Positions 51,576 through 63,265 of a stretch of 64,000 bases of DNA are shown here, piece after piece. The position numbers and the translations under genes are program-made. The number at the start of each line of letters is the position of its first letter. Position 1 is the first letter of the stretch. The stretch comes from an uncultured Balneola sp. (GTDB lineage: Bacteria; Bacteroidota; Rhodothermia; Balneolales; Balneolaceae), in NCBI GenBank assembly GCA_902529365.1, contig CABZWK010000009.1:1-64000 (forward strand). The letters are read 5' to 3'. The notes under the pieces were generated by a model. That model did no database searches, was not told where the DNA came from, and saw nothing but the letters and a program-made list of their open reading frames with translations.

Positions 51576-54069
51576 GTTTAATGAGTTGAGCCTGCATTTT
51601 TTTTATCCGATCCATGAGTTTTTCACTGCTCATTTTCTCACGCAACCGGTCAACCATGATAGGAAAGGCATAAGGGGTGAATCGTTTGGTTTGTCGATAT
51701 TCGATGTGACCTGCTTGAATGCGGTCGAGTACCTGCCTGAGTCTAATTTCATCAAATTGAAAAAAGAGTACTTCATCTATGGCCTGTTGCAAAAGTAGGT
51801 GATCTGGTTCATAGGATTGAAATACATCAAAGAAAAGACTCGATGACATTTGAAGATGTCGAGTTGTACGGCCTTGGCCAGGGAATCCCTGAAAAACCAA
51901 GCCGGCAATTTGGGCTATTTCCCGAAACCGTCGTTTTGCAAGTTCAGAGTTATTGAGACTACTTTTAATGTCGTTGATTAAATGTTCAGAGCTAAACAAA
52001 TCTTTTTCAAGTGCTTGCTGGATAGGAATATCCTGATCGGATAGTAGTTCAAAACCATAGTCATTCATTGCGATAGTGAAAGTGATTGGGACCAGTTTGG
52101 CAATGCGATGTGCTAACAGAGTAGAGAGTCCTTCATGCACATTTCTTCCCTCAAATGGATAGAAAAATAGATGACACCCCTCGCGTGAAAAGCTTTTTTC
52201 TATGAGTAATTGGTTTGGACCTGGTAACAAGGACCAGGCCTGCTGCACCGCTAAAATGGGTTTTAAGTAATCAATTTCTGCCGAGCTTTGATGTATTACC
52301 TGTGGAACATCTTGGCTGTAGTGATCGATGGCTCGCAACATACTCTCCTTGAGCATTTCACTCATATTGGAGGATAAAGACATACGTCCACCTAGCCAGC
52401 TAGGCACTTTAGCACTCCCCGAGGAAGCCCGTCGGACATAAGCGGTCATTTGCTCTACTTTTATAAGTTCTAAACGCCTACCAGAAAACCAGAATCGGTC
52501 GCCCTCTTTTAACTGACCAATGAACCACTCTTCAATGCTTCCTATACGACCACCACTAAGGTATTTAATCTGCATGTTAGCATCAGAACTAATGGTCCCA
52601 ATATTCATACGATGTCTTCGTGCTACGGTACGATTCCTTACGATATAACGTCCCTGGTCATCTAATTCTAATTTTGCAAATTCAGGATAGGCATGCAACG
52701 CGGGTCCACCACTACATAAAAATTGAATAATTTTATATAAATCCTGTTCACTAAGGTGGCGATAAGCGAAAGTACTGTGAAGTTCGTTTAAAGTAGATTC
52801 AGCGATGAAACCACTTCCAACCGCCCGAGTCATCAGATATTGAACTAGAACATCGGTCGGTGATAAGATAGGAGGGCGTGGTTCAATTTTATCTTGCTTT
52901 ACCGCTTGGCGAAGGGCATCTGCTTCCAGGAGTTCGAGTGCATGTGTGGGTAAAAAGTGGATGATGCTGGTTGCCCCAGGTTGGTGTCCACTACGACCGG
53001 CACGTTGAACAAAGCGTGCAACTCCTTTAGGACTGCCCACTTGAACAACGGTTTCAACAGGGCTAAAATCAACGCCCAAATCTAGGCTGGAGGTACAAAC
53101 GACCACCTTTAGTCGTTCATCTTGCAAACTTTCTTCCACCCAGTTACGCACTTTTCTGTCTAGTGAGCCGTGATGTAAGGCAATTTGACCTGCCCATTCA
53201 GGTACTCGCTCAAGTAATTCTTGAAACCAACGCTCGGCTTGTCCCCGGGTATTGGTAAATACTAAGGTTGATCGGCTTCTTTGTAAAATAGGAATGAGTT
53301 CATCGATTAAATGTAGACCCAGATGCCCATGCCAAGGAAAAAACTCTATAGATTTAGGAAATATAGATTCTACCTGTATATTTTTTTTTTTGCTGGCTTT
53401 AATGGTTATCGAATTCCTATAACGCTCTTCAGACCCCATTAATACTTCCAATGCCTCTTTCATGTTACCCAAAGTGGCAGAAATACCCCATGTTTTTACT
53501 TCTGGTTGAAGCGCTCTAGCTCTAGCTAAAAAAAGTTCGGTTTGTGTGCCTCGTTTACTACCCACTAGTTCATGCCACTCGTCTACTACTACGCTATGGA
53601 GTCGCTTAAAATAACGTTCGTGGTTTTTTTGGGCCATGAGTACGTGCAAACTTTCAGGGGTTGTAATGAGTACCTGAGGCATGGATTGTTCCTGTTTTTT
53701 TCGGATCGAAGCGGATACATCACCCGTTCGCCTGCCTACTTGAATATCAAGATCAAATGCGGCTAAACTTTGCCTGAACTGCCGTTCCATATCCTTAGCA
53801 AGTGCTCTAAGGGGAGTAACCCATATGAGCTGCAGACCTTTTTGGCTCTTTTTAGGTGTGTCCAGCCACCGGATAAGGTGTGGCATCCAAAGGGCTAAGG
53901 TCTTGCCCGATCCGGTAGGTGCATGTAAGATACCTTCTTTGCTGTTTTGAACAGCCTGCCAACACTCTTGTTGAAATGTAAAAATTTCCCAATGATTGTT
54001 TGTAAACCAATCACTTACTTGATCTAAGCCACTCTTAGGAGATTGAATAAGCTGTTTAGTGGGTGACAT
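51568..54069 (-). CDS. ligase-associated DEXH-box helicase (Lhr core type)
   Basis: An 833-residue SF2 helicase with the Lhr-core architecture. Walker A is 'HAPTGSGKTLALWMPHL'; then 'TPLRALAKDMERQF', DExH box 'VVVDEWHELVGSKRG', motif III 'SATLG', 'VFTNTRGQAERWFQELL', 'VVCTSSLDLGVDFSPVETV' and motif VI 'QRAGRSGHQPGA'. A winged-helix and beta-barrel C-terminal half follows. It translocates on single-stranded DNA and unwinds DNA or RNA-DNA duplexes in characterised relatives. It is the first gene of the repair run, divergent from acsA and overlapping pdeM by 8 bp. The length fits the ligase-associated subgroup. Confidence 0.94.
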   Translation of the reverse strand: MSPTKQLIQSPKSGLDQVSDWFTNNHWEIFTFQQECWQAVQNSKEGILHAPTGSGKTLALWMPHLIRWLDTPKKSQKGLQLIWVTPLRALAKDMERQFRQSLAAFDLDIQVGRRTGDVSASIRKKQEQSMPQVLITTPESLHVLMAQKNHERYFKRLHSVVVDEWHELVGSKRGTQTELFLARARALQPEVKTWGISATLGNMKEALEVLMGSEERYRNSITIKASKKKNIQVESIFPKSIEFFPWHGHLGLHLIDELIPILQRSRSTLVFTNTRGQAERWFQELLERVPEWAGQIALHHGSLDRKVRNWVEESLQDERLKVVVCTSSLDLGVDFSPVETVVQVGSPKGVARFVQRAGRSGHQPGATSIIHFLPTHALELLEADALRQAVKQDKIEPRPPILSPTDVLVQYLMTRAVGSGFIAESTLNELHSTFAYRHLSEQDLYKIIQFLCSGGPALHAYPEFAKLELDDQGRYIVRNRTVARRHRMNIGTISSDANMQIKYLSGGRIGSIEEWFIGQLKEGDRFWFSGRRLELIKVEQMTAYVRRASSGSAKVPSWLGGRMSLSSNMSEMLKESMLRAIDHYSQDVPQVIHQSSAEIDYLKPILAVQQAWSLLPGPNQLLIEKSFSREGCHLFFYPFEGRNVHEGLSTLLAHRIAKLVPITFTIAMNDYGFELLSDQDIPIQQALEKDLFSSEHLINDIKSSLNNSELAKRRFREIAQIAGLVFQGFPGQGRTTRHLQMSSSLFFDVFQSYEPDHLLLQQAIDEVLFFQFDEIRLRQVLDRIQAGHIEYRQTKRFTPYAFPIMVDRLREKMSSEKLMDRIKKMQAQLIKHV

Positions 54070-54304
54070 GTAAGAGTGAAGGTGGTGCTTTGGTGCGTTT
54101 TTTTGGTCTGATTTGTTGGATTAAAACTTTTTGAAAAAATCTATAAAAGCGCTTGCAGAGCTTCTTAATTTTTTAGAGTATATGAGTCTTGTAGATTTTG
54201 CAAGCACACAGTTTGTAGACCAAAGTATAATGTCGTTATGTATGCATGTAAATTGGTCAAATACACTCAACAAATACATCAAACTATCCAAATAGCGTTC
54301 CATT

Positions 54305-56203
54305 ATGTGGCTGAACATTAAATCCTTCGACAATTATCAAGAAATCTTTAACCAAAGTGAGCAAGATAGACTCGGTTTTTGGGATCACGAGGCGGGTACT
54401 TTTTATTGGCGAAAACGTTGGGATCAAGTGCAGTCGGGGAGTTTTGATGAAGGCAACATTAAGTGGTTTGTTGGTGGTAAATTAAACATCACTGAGAATG
54501 CTCTGGATAGACATTTGAATACTATTGGAAACAAAACAGCATTCATTTTTGAGCCGAATAATCCCGATTCATTTCGTCGGTCCATTACCTACAAACAACT
54601 TCATGAAGATGTATGTAGATTTTCCAATGTACTTGAGAGTAAGGGTATAACCAAAGGTGATCGGGTGTGTATCTATATGGCTATGACTCCTGAGCTGATA
54701 ATAGCAGCTCTTGCATGTGCGAGGATTGGGGCGGTACATTCTATTGTGTTTGCGGGGTTTTCTGCTCAATCGCTGAGCGAACGGATTAACGACTGTCAGG
54801 CTAAAATGCTCATCACTAACGATGGACTTCGAAGAGGGGATAAGCATGTACCATTAAAAGATATTTCGGATGAGGCGTTGCAGACATCCCCCTCAGTAGA
54901 AAATGTGATTGTTTGTCAGCGAACCAACAGAGATATCCACTGGGAAGAAGGACGTGATTTTTGGTGGCATAACCTTATTAGGAATGCATCACGTCATCAC
55001 GAGGCAGTAGAGATGGATACCGAAGATCCCCTTTTTATTTTATATACCTCAGGGTCAACTGGTAAGCCTAAAGGGGTAGTGCATACTTGTGGGGGATATA
55101 TGGTTTATACCTCTTATTCTTTCCGTAATGTATTTCAAGTTGGAGCAGATGATGTCTATTGGTGTACCGCAGATGCCGGTTGGATTACCGGTCATAGTTA
55201 CATCGTTTATGGGCCACTATTCACTGGTACTACTGGAATTATTTTTGAGGGAACTCCTACGTATCCGGATGCAGGACGTTTTTGGGAAGTAGTTGAGAAG
55301 TACAAAGTTACTCATTTTTATACGGCACCAACGGCCATTCGGTCGTTAATGTCGTTTGATATGGATTACGTGACGAAATATGATCTGAGTTCATTGAAAG
55401 TATTAGGTAGTGTGGGTGAACCCATTAATGAGGAGGCATGGAATTGGTATTATAAGCATATAGGCAAAGAACGTTGCGATATTGTGGACACTTGGTGGCA
55501 GACGGAAACGGGTGGGATTCTAATATCTCCACTCGCGGGTATAACTCCAACCAAACCAGGCTTTGCAACACTCCCATTGCCAGGAATTATTCCAGTGTTG
55601 ATGGATGAAAATGGACATGAAATCCAAGGTAATGGAGTCGAAGGGAATCTATGTATTAAATATCCTTGGCCATCAATTGCTCGAACCGTATATGGCGATC
55701 ATGAGCGCTATTTACAGACCTATTTATCTGCTTATAAAGGATATTATTTCACTGGTGATGGGTGTCGTCGGGATGAGGATGGATATTACAGGATTACCGG
55801 ACGAGTGGATGATGTACTAAATGTTTCGGGGCATCGTCTAGGAACTGCCGAGATTGAAAATGCCCTTGATGAGCATCCCAAAGTAGTGGAAACGGCCATC
55901 GTCGGCTACCCACATGACATAAAAGGGCAGGGCGTGTACGCTTTCATGATTTGTGATGGGGAAGTGGGTGATAAAGCTGCTTTCAAGAAAGAGTTGTTGG
56001 ATTTAGTTACCAAAATTATAGGCCCTATTGCTAAGCCTGATAAAATTCAAATTGTTCCAGGCTTACCCAAAACTCGTTCAGGGAAGATTATGCGACGAAT
56101 ATTACGTAAAGTGGCCTCAAATAAAGTTGATCAGTTAGGTGATACATCAACGCTATTAGATCCTAGTGTGGTGGATGCTATAGTTTCTGGAGAGGCACTT
56201 TAG
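54305..56203 (+). CDS. acsA: acetyl-CoA synthetase (AMP-forming)
   Basis: A 632-residue adenylate-forming enzyme that makes acetyl-CoA from acetate, ATP and CoA. 'YTSGSTGKPKGVVHTCGGYM' is the P-loop, 'CTADAGWITGHSYIVYGPL' and 'DTWWQTETGGILI' are acetate/AMP-site motifs, 'GYYFTGDGCRRDEDGYYRIT' contains the adenylate Asp and hinge, and 'LPKTRSGKIMRRILRKVA' carries the catalytic, acetylation-regulated Lys. The length is normal. Divergent from the Lhr-type helicase, with a 235-bp gap in which I see nothing clear. Confidence 0.96.
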   Translation: MWLNIKSFDNYQEIFNQSEQDRLGFWDHEAGTFYWRKRWDQVQSGSFDEGNIKWFVGGKLNITENALDRHLNTIGNKTAFIFEPNNPDSFRRSITYKQLHEDVCRFSNVLESKGITKGDRVCIYMAMTPELIIAALACARIGAVHSIVFAGFSAQSLSERINDCQAKMLITNDGLRRGDKHVPLKDISDEALQTSPSVENVIVCQRTNRDIHWEEGRDFWWHNLIRNASRHHEAVEMDTEDPLFILYTSGSTGKPKGVVHTCGGYMVYTSYSFRNVFQVGADDVYWCTADAGWITGHSYIVYGPLFTGTTGIIFEGTPTYPDAGRFWEVVEKYKVTHFYTAPTAIRSLMSFDMDYVTKYDLSSLKVLGSVGEPINEEAWNWYYKHIGKERCDIVDTWWQTETGGILISPLAGITPTKPGFATLPLPGIIPVLMDENGHEIQGNGVEGNLCIKYPWPSIARTVYGDHERYLQTYLSAYKGYYFTGDGCRRDEDGYYRITGRVDDVLNVSGHRLGTAEIENALDEHPKVVETAIVGYPHDIKGQGVYAFMICDGEVGDKAAFKKELLDLVTKIIGPIAKPDKIQIVPGLPKTRSGKIMRRILRKVASNKVDQLGDTSTLLDPSVVDAIVSGEAL

Positions 56204-56267
56204 TTAGTGGTAATAGCCGTGGGATCGGGATGCTTTTTTTTCGCCCCTATCTTTGTAATAGGAATTT

Positions 56268-56636
56268 CTACACTCCTAAGGCAAAGCCAAAGGGAAGGAA
56301 TAATAAGCTGACCAGCAAAAAAATTAACCGGAATCGTGTCTTAACCAGCGTTGGATGAAAAAAAAGTCCAAAGGTGTAGGGTTTTGTTGAAAGCCATTCA
56401 TAATAGCGGTATCGGTGTATTGAACCTAGTGCCATAGTCACATGACCATGAATAATGGTTAATAAAAACGGCATAGCGAACATGAAGGCACCGATGTATC
56501 GGAAACTCAGATCAAGCCCCAATTCTCTGGCTGCATAATAATATGGCCAAGCAAAAAGTATGAGCAATGGCAAGGTAAGCGCCCAATTGATGACGCTGAT
56601 ACGGACAAAGTTAGAGGCTGAGAATTCAGATTTCAT
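56268..56636 (-). CDS. small three- to four-TM membrane protein, unknown
   Basis: A 122-residue hydrophobic protein with TMs at about 12-33, 47-68 and 100-120 and a short loop ('LGSIHRYRYYEWLSTKPYTF'). I do not recognise the family. It begins 71 bp after the ald stop on the same strand and may be the last gene of the rodZ-like/ligA/ald run. It is convergent with acsA. The intergenic T8 run at 56232-56239 has no convincing stem. Confidence 0.6.
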   Translation of the reverse strand: MKSEFSASNFVRISVINWALTLPLLILFAWPYYYAARELGLDLSFRYIGAFMFAMPFLLTIIHGHVTMALGSIHRYRYYEWLSTKPYTFGLFFHPTLVKTRFRLIFLLVSLLFLPFGFALGV

Positions 56637-56707
56637 AGGATACTAATACCGAGAGTCGAGGAGCATGAATGGGAAGGGTATTTAGCTGTGGATTCATGTA
56701 AATATCC

Positions 56708-57931
56708 TCAAATTTGTGAGGCGATGAGTAGTTCAATTTCTCGTACAGGCAATCCAAAGGCTTTACCAAGTGAGGGTTTGGTAAGATGCCCACGATAGGT
56801 GTAGGTGCCGTTTCGAAGGGCTGTATTTCTCCATAAACACTCTTGTATTCCCCCATTTTCACCAATGGCCAGTACATATGGAACCAGTACATTATTTAAA
56901 GCATAGGTACCGGTCCTAGCCACTTTAGATGGAATGTTTGGCACACAGTAGTAGGTCGCGCCGTGCTGGGAGTAGGTGGGCTTAGAGTGTGTGGTCGGCC
57001 GAGACGTTTCGATACAACCACCTTGATCGATGACTGTATCGACAATTACACTCCCTGTTTTCATTGTCCGTACCATTTCTTCGCTTATCCAAACCGAGCT
57101 TTTTTCTCCCTCTTGAAAAGCGGAACCAATGAGTACATCAGCAAATTTTAACGCATTTCCAAGGTATTGTTCGTTGGCCACTGCGGTGATAATTCGTCGA
57201 TCTAAGGCATTTTCGAGTCGGCGAAGGGCTGCTAAATCATTATCCATTACAAATACTTGTGCACCGTAACCCAAAGCAGTTCTTGCTGCATATTCGGCGG
57301 TAATGCCTGCTCCTAAAATAGCTACAGTAGCGGGTGGTACTCCTGATATCCCTCCTAACATAATTCCTTGACCACCTTCTTTGGTATCATTGGTTTCCAA
57401 ATAGTGGGCAGCAATTTGTACGGCCATTGAACCGGTAATCTCATGCATCATGCGGACCAGTGGGAATTCATTATCCGCCCCCTTTATAAATTCATATGCA
57501 ATACCTGTAGCAGATTTCTTAAGAATATTGGTAAAAAAGGCTTCCTCCTGGGAACCCAAATGCAATGCTGAGATAATGGTTTGATTTCCCTGCACCCAAG
57601 TCATTTCCTCCGGAGTAAGTGGGGCCACTTTAACAATGATGTCTGCCTGATCAAAGGTAGATTCGGTAGATTCAACGATTTCAGCGCCCGCCTCACTATA
57701 TTCTTGATCGGTGAACTTGGCGTCGGCACCCGCACCTCGTTCTACCCGAATTTTATGGCCATTGGCACTCAGAATTCGCACGCCCCCTGGGCTAATACTC
57801 ACCCGGCCTTCATCAACAGAATGTTCCTTCGGGACCCCCACATGCAACTGCTTTTGGGTGTGGGTACGAATAAGATGCTTCTCGAGTGTTTTTAGTCCGA
57901 TTTCCTCGGTATCCAGTGGATGTATCTGCAT
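56708..57931 (-). CDS. ald: alanine dehydrogenase
   Basis: A 407-residue NAD-dependent dehydrogenase of the AlaDH/PNT family that interconverts alanine with pyruvate and ammonia. 'VGVPKEHSVDEGRVSISPGG' is the substrate domain; 'VAILGAGITAEYAARTALGYGAQVFVMDND' is the Rossmann NAD site; 'NIPSKVARTGTYALNNVLVPY' is the conserved C-terminal hinge. It is ~35 residues longer than usual because of an N-terminal leader ('MQIHPLDTEEIGLKTLEKHL') before the conserved start. It lies 13 bp after ligA. The transhydrogenase alpha subunit is excluded by length and the missing TMs. Confidence 0.9.
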   Translation of the reverse strand: MQIHPLDTEEIGLKTLEKHLIRTHTQKQLHVGVPKEHSVDEGRVSISPGGVRILSANGHKIRVERGAGADAKFTDQEYSEAGAEIVESTESTFDQADIIVKVAPLTPEEMTWVQGNQTIISALHLGSQEEAFFTNILKKSATGIAYEFIKGADNEFPLVRMMHEITGSMAVQIAAHYLETNDTKEGGQGIMLGGISGVPPATVAILGAGITAEYAARTALGYGAQVFVMDNDLAALRRLENALDRRIITAVANEQYLGNALKFADVLIGSAFQEGEKSSVWISEEMVRTMKTGSVIVDTVIDQGGCIETSRPTTHSKPTYSQHGATYYCVPNIPSKVARTGTYALNNVLVPYVLAIGENGGIQECLWRNTALRNGTYTYRGHLTKPSLGKAFGLPVREIELLIASQI

Positions 57932-57944
57932 GCTAAAACTCCTC

Positions 57945-59981
<2,037 letters not shown>

Positions 59982-60041
59982 CTAGTAGAGCTCGTTACCC
60001 AAGTGATCTTAGCAAGCAGAATCATAGAGTTCGTCTATTGG

Positions 60042-61571
60042 TTAAAAATCTATCGCATATACAATAGAGTCGGGTTCGGATACACTATCAGGTAGAACTA
60101 AATCTGGTTTTGCTTCAAATTCCGCAGCCGCTAAGCGCTTACGTGTGAGGCGAGCGGTGTTTTCTTGAACTCCTGGAAATCGTTCTAATGGTGCCTCAAT
60201 AACGTTATTGTTGAATAAAATAAGCATTCTACTGAACTGTCCTCGAATAGTGATTTCTTCTTTGAAATCAAAATAGTATGCCTCTCCTTGTTCTACCCAT
60301 AGTGGAAAAACGGATTCTTTCAAATCACTCCCCACTCTTACTGGATTTAACTTATCATAGGCAGCGTAAATCACAATTTGCAGGGTATCAGGAAATTGAG
60401 CCAAATTTTGCAGTGTAATCGAATCAAGAGGTACCGTTTCTGTTTGGGTTAATCCAACCGCGGTCACACTTTGAGATGTTTCAGGCTCATTTACTTCTGA
60501 GCTTATACTTTGTTGCTCATCCCCAGTGGTAGTCCCTGTGATTTCGGAATTTTGGCTTGAACTGGCAGGGTTGTCGCTTAGGGTATTCCCAGCTAAAGAA
60601 TCGGCGATGAATATGTTATCTGAATTAAGGTCGGTGACTTCTGCTGTGTTTTCTGAGGGGGCTTCAGAAAATCCAGCAAACCAGCTGGTGATTGTACTTC
60701 TGTATAAAAAACCGAATACGAGTAAACTCCCAGTAATTACCGCTAGAATTGTGATAAGCACAACATTACTTTTGGACTCTTGTTGGGCATTGAACCGTTT
60801 ACCCATTTGGGCCCAATTCACTTTATTTGCCATTTTAGTGGATGAAGTAGGCGACTTATGAGATGGTTTCTTTTCGGGTATTGGAGTTTTTTTTGCCTCC
60901 CTAGATAGGTCTTCTGAATGATCAGTGAAATCAACATTGGTGTCAGGTTCTTCCGTGGCATTGGTTTCTTCACCATAAGAGATATGAGCAGATTTGTTGG
61001 TAGGCTCAACAACAGATTCTTTGGTAATTTTTGAGTCTGAATTGGTAATTGGAGTCTGTTCTGAATGATCGGTTTCCTCAGTATCAGTCAAATTTAACTT
61101 GCCCGTGGCTTTTTTAGAATTAATCTCTTTATCTATTATTTCCGTAGCTTCTTTATCTGCCAATGCTTTATTTGTTGCTTCTATTTTCGTTTTGGCGTCA
61201 TAATTAAGTTCGGTTCGTATAGGTGCCTTTTTTGGGGCTATTTCTTCTTCTAAATTGCGTTTTCTTTCCTCTCTACCAAATGGATCTGTTGGATTAGGGG
61301 CTCCAGCTTCTTTAAATATACCATGATCATAACTTCCTTTTTCCATGGCATCTAAGGCACGTAAAATGACTGCGTCCTTAATTTTTAATCCTCGTGCATA
61401 GCTCCGTACAAAGTTTCTTATGTATGCATTGTTGTAGATTTCCGAATTGAAAATAGCGTCCGATTCAATTTCTGCGATGATTTCAAAAGATAATTTGGTC
61501 AAGCCCTGAATTTCATCAGTATCAACGCCTAGTTCTTCTCTAATTTCGGCTAAGTCTTTTCCTAAGGCCAT
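60042..61571 (-). CDS. RodZ-like membrane-anchored HTH protein
   Basis: A 509-residue protein with RodZ architecture. An N-terminal cytoplasmic HTH (~1-80, 'GKDLAEIREELGVDTDEIQG...IRNFVRSYARGL') precedes a long low-complexity Thr/Glu/Lys-rich linker, one TM near residue 270 ('VVLITILAVITGSLLVFGFLY') and a periplasmic C-terminal DUF4115-like domain (~370-509, 'EQGEAYYFDFKEEITIRGQF'). RodZ links MreB to the elongasome in rods. The linker is longer than in E. coli. It lies upstream of ligA on the same strand. Confidence 0.8.
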   Translation of the reverse strand: MALGKDLAEIREELGVDTDEIQGLTKLSFEIIAEIESDAIFNSEIYNNAYIRNFVRSYARGLKIKDAVILRALDAMEKGSYDHGIFKEAGAPNPTDPFGREERKRNLEEEIAPKKAPIRTELNYDAKTKIEATNKALADKEATEIIDKEINSKKATGKLNLTDTEETDHSEQTPITNSDSKITKESVVEPTNKSAHISYGEETNATEEPDTNVDFTDHSEDLSREAKKTPIPEKKPSHKSPTSSTKMANKVNWAQMGKRFNAQQESKSNVVLITILAVITGSLLVFGFLYRSTITSWFAGFSEAPSENTAEVTDLNSDNIFIADSLAGNTLSDNPASSSQNSEITGTTTGDEQQSISSEVNEPETSQSVTAVGLTQTETVPLDSITLQNLAQFPDTLQIVIYAAYDKLNPVRVGSDLKESVFPLWVEQGEAYYFDFKEEITIRGQFSRMLILFNNNVIEAPLERFPGVQENTARLTRKRLAAAEFEAKPDLVLPDSVSEPDSIVYAIDF

Positions 61572-61735
61572 AATATAGCATGTAATGATTTCTTATCTGA
61601 TTGCCCTACATAGGTGGTATACCTCATACATCCCCAAATATAGAATCAAATATAGACCCAATTGAGCAAGTACTGTAATTTAGTAGAATTAGCGACAAAA
61701 AATAATCTACGAATCTATTTTTATACCTTTTAGAC

Positions 61736-62458
61736 ATGACTATGTTCACTACAAGAAAATGGGTAGAAGTACCCCATACGAAGAAAAATCTCTGGGCTTT
61801 TCCATTACAGTGTTAGAATTGTGGAATTCGACTTCTGGGTGCCTTTAAAGAGATTTGTAGTTATTGTATTCTAAGTGAGTTAGCTCGGATTTACCCGGAA
61901 CCTAAAAAAGAAATATATCCTGAAGGTGTTGAATGGCAGATTGCCTGTTGGAGATATGATGAAACACATTTGATCCAGCGCTAAATGCATCGTATAAAGC
62001 ATAATGGAGCCTATGATATTGGGGTGGATTTGGGCAGGGCGGCAGCTGAATTGTTTCAATAAGCCCACCCAAAAAACATACGGAGAACTCATCTCAGAGC
62101 AACCACTTGTGGTGCCAGTCCCACTTTCTCAGCAGAGACGGAATTCTAGAGGATATAATCAAAGCTATAGTATAGCTGAGGGATGGGTAGCAGCGATGCC
62201 TTTGCCTATAATTCGAGAGGTTAGCATAGCGCGAAGAGCTTCTAGGATTAATCAATTACATATTAGTAAATCTGAGAGAAGATTGAATATGGAATGGGTC
62301 TACAGGCTTGCATGTCCAAGTGTATATGATTGGAACAACAGGCCTATTCTCATCATGGACGACGTCTATACCACAGGCTCTACTTGTTTCGCCTTGTGGC
62401 GATTTCTAAAATCCCTTGGCTTTAAAAAATGTATCTATTTACCTTAGCCATGGCCTAG
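61736..62458 (+). pseudogene. comF: comF-like phosphoribosyltransferase pseudogene
   Basis: A ComF gene is readable across several lesions. From ATG 61736 the frame gives the zinc ribbon, with C26, a TAG (61814-61816) at the next position, C29, then 'EICSYC' (C41, C44). It continues '...ETHLIQR', a TAA (61982-61984), 'MHRIKHNGAYDIGVDLGRA' and ends at 62060. The remainder is in another frame (the 62004 ORF): 'LVVPVPLSQQRRNSRGYNQS' and the PRPP loop 'ILIMDDVYTTGSTC'. The natural C-terminus 'LFTLAMA' lies in yet another frame, with stop at 62456-62458. Two nonsense codons and two frameshifts make it non-functional unless there is extensive recoding. ComF normally supports DNA uptake. Confidence 0.88.
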
Positions 62459-62576
62459 TTTGTGCCAGTTTAGATAAAACTTTGCCCAAGCTCAAATCTC
62501 AGCTGTTTCAAAAAGCATAGGAATAATTCTCTGTAAAGTCCCAACACCTAAGTATGATAATAGCTATTTTTAAATC

Positions 62577-63248
62577 ATGTCTGATCAAAGGAAGAAAGGT
62601 AGATGGGAATTAGTAGAATTGCCGGGCGGTTTTCGAACTAGCTTTGGTAACTGGTATACAATGACTAGAGCGGGCCTTGAAAGCTATGTTCCTGGATTAT
62701 TGAAGCGATATTCGCTGGAACATTTGGTCCGAGTGGCTGACGACTGGCTTAGAAGTAGAGAGCAGTTTCCTGTCCTGGTTTTTATGCTACTTGTTTACAG
62801 TCCCCTCCCGGAGTCATTGAGCTTAGTGTTGGGCTTGAGCTTTTATGTATTTTGGAGAACTCAGCTATCGGCTTTGATTTATCATTGGGCCCATCCAGCT
62901 ATTCGGTGGTTTTGTGAAGATGTACTGTTATATGGGGTTTTTTTAGTGGGTCTCGCCTATGATTCAGTTGCTCCTGAGGGTTGGGGACAATTAGGACTAT
63001 CCTCACTGGAAATCACCACCTTAGTAGCAAGCTTCTTAATCATTAAAACAGGTTTAGCTGCAATCGCTTATCATTTTTTACATACTCGTTTTAGCAGGAA
63101 AGACACTACGGCGATAACGGACCGGATACTTAATATGGTTTTGATTCGCTACGGGTATAAAGAGGGTTTGTTAACAGGTAATCTAAAGGCTATGCAGGAT
63201 GAGTTTATTCGTTTGGCCAACTATCATAAAACCCGCAGAAAGAACTAA
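62577..63248 (+). CDS. membrane protein of unknown function
   Basis: A 223-residue protein. Residues ~1-65 are soluble ('GRWELVELPGGFRTSFGNWY'), followed by TMs around 62-88, 110-128 and 143-165 and a charged C-terminus ('GNLKAMQDEFIRLANYHKTRRK'). I do not recognise the family. It is followed 17 bp later by a histidine phosphatase gene, so the two are probably co-transcribed. The composition and start look normal. Confidence 0.6.
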   Translation: MSDQRKKGRWELVELPGGFRTSFGNWYTMTRAGLESYVPGLLKRYSLEHLVRVADDWLRSREQFPVLVFMLLVYSPLPESLSLVLGLSFYVFWRTQLSALIYHWAHPAIRWFCEDVLLYGVFLVGLAYDSVAPEGWGQLGLSSLEITTLVASFLIIKTGLAAIAYHFLHTRFSRKDTTAITDRILNMVLIRYGYKEGLLTGNLKAMQDEFIRLANYHKTRRKN

Positions 63249-63265
63249 AGCCATTATATTATCCT

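Noticed and set aside
54121-54333. 70-residue minus-strand ORF in the helicase-acsA gap
   Set aside because: It overlaps the acsA start, has no family match and sits in an AT-rich region where such ORFs arise by chance.
62004-62447. 147-residue phosphoribosyltransferase ORF as an intact gene
   Set aside because: It lacks the zinc ribbon and first half of ComF, which are readable upstream in another frame with nonsense codons, and its own C-terminus is frameshifted.
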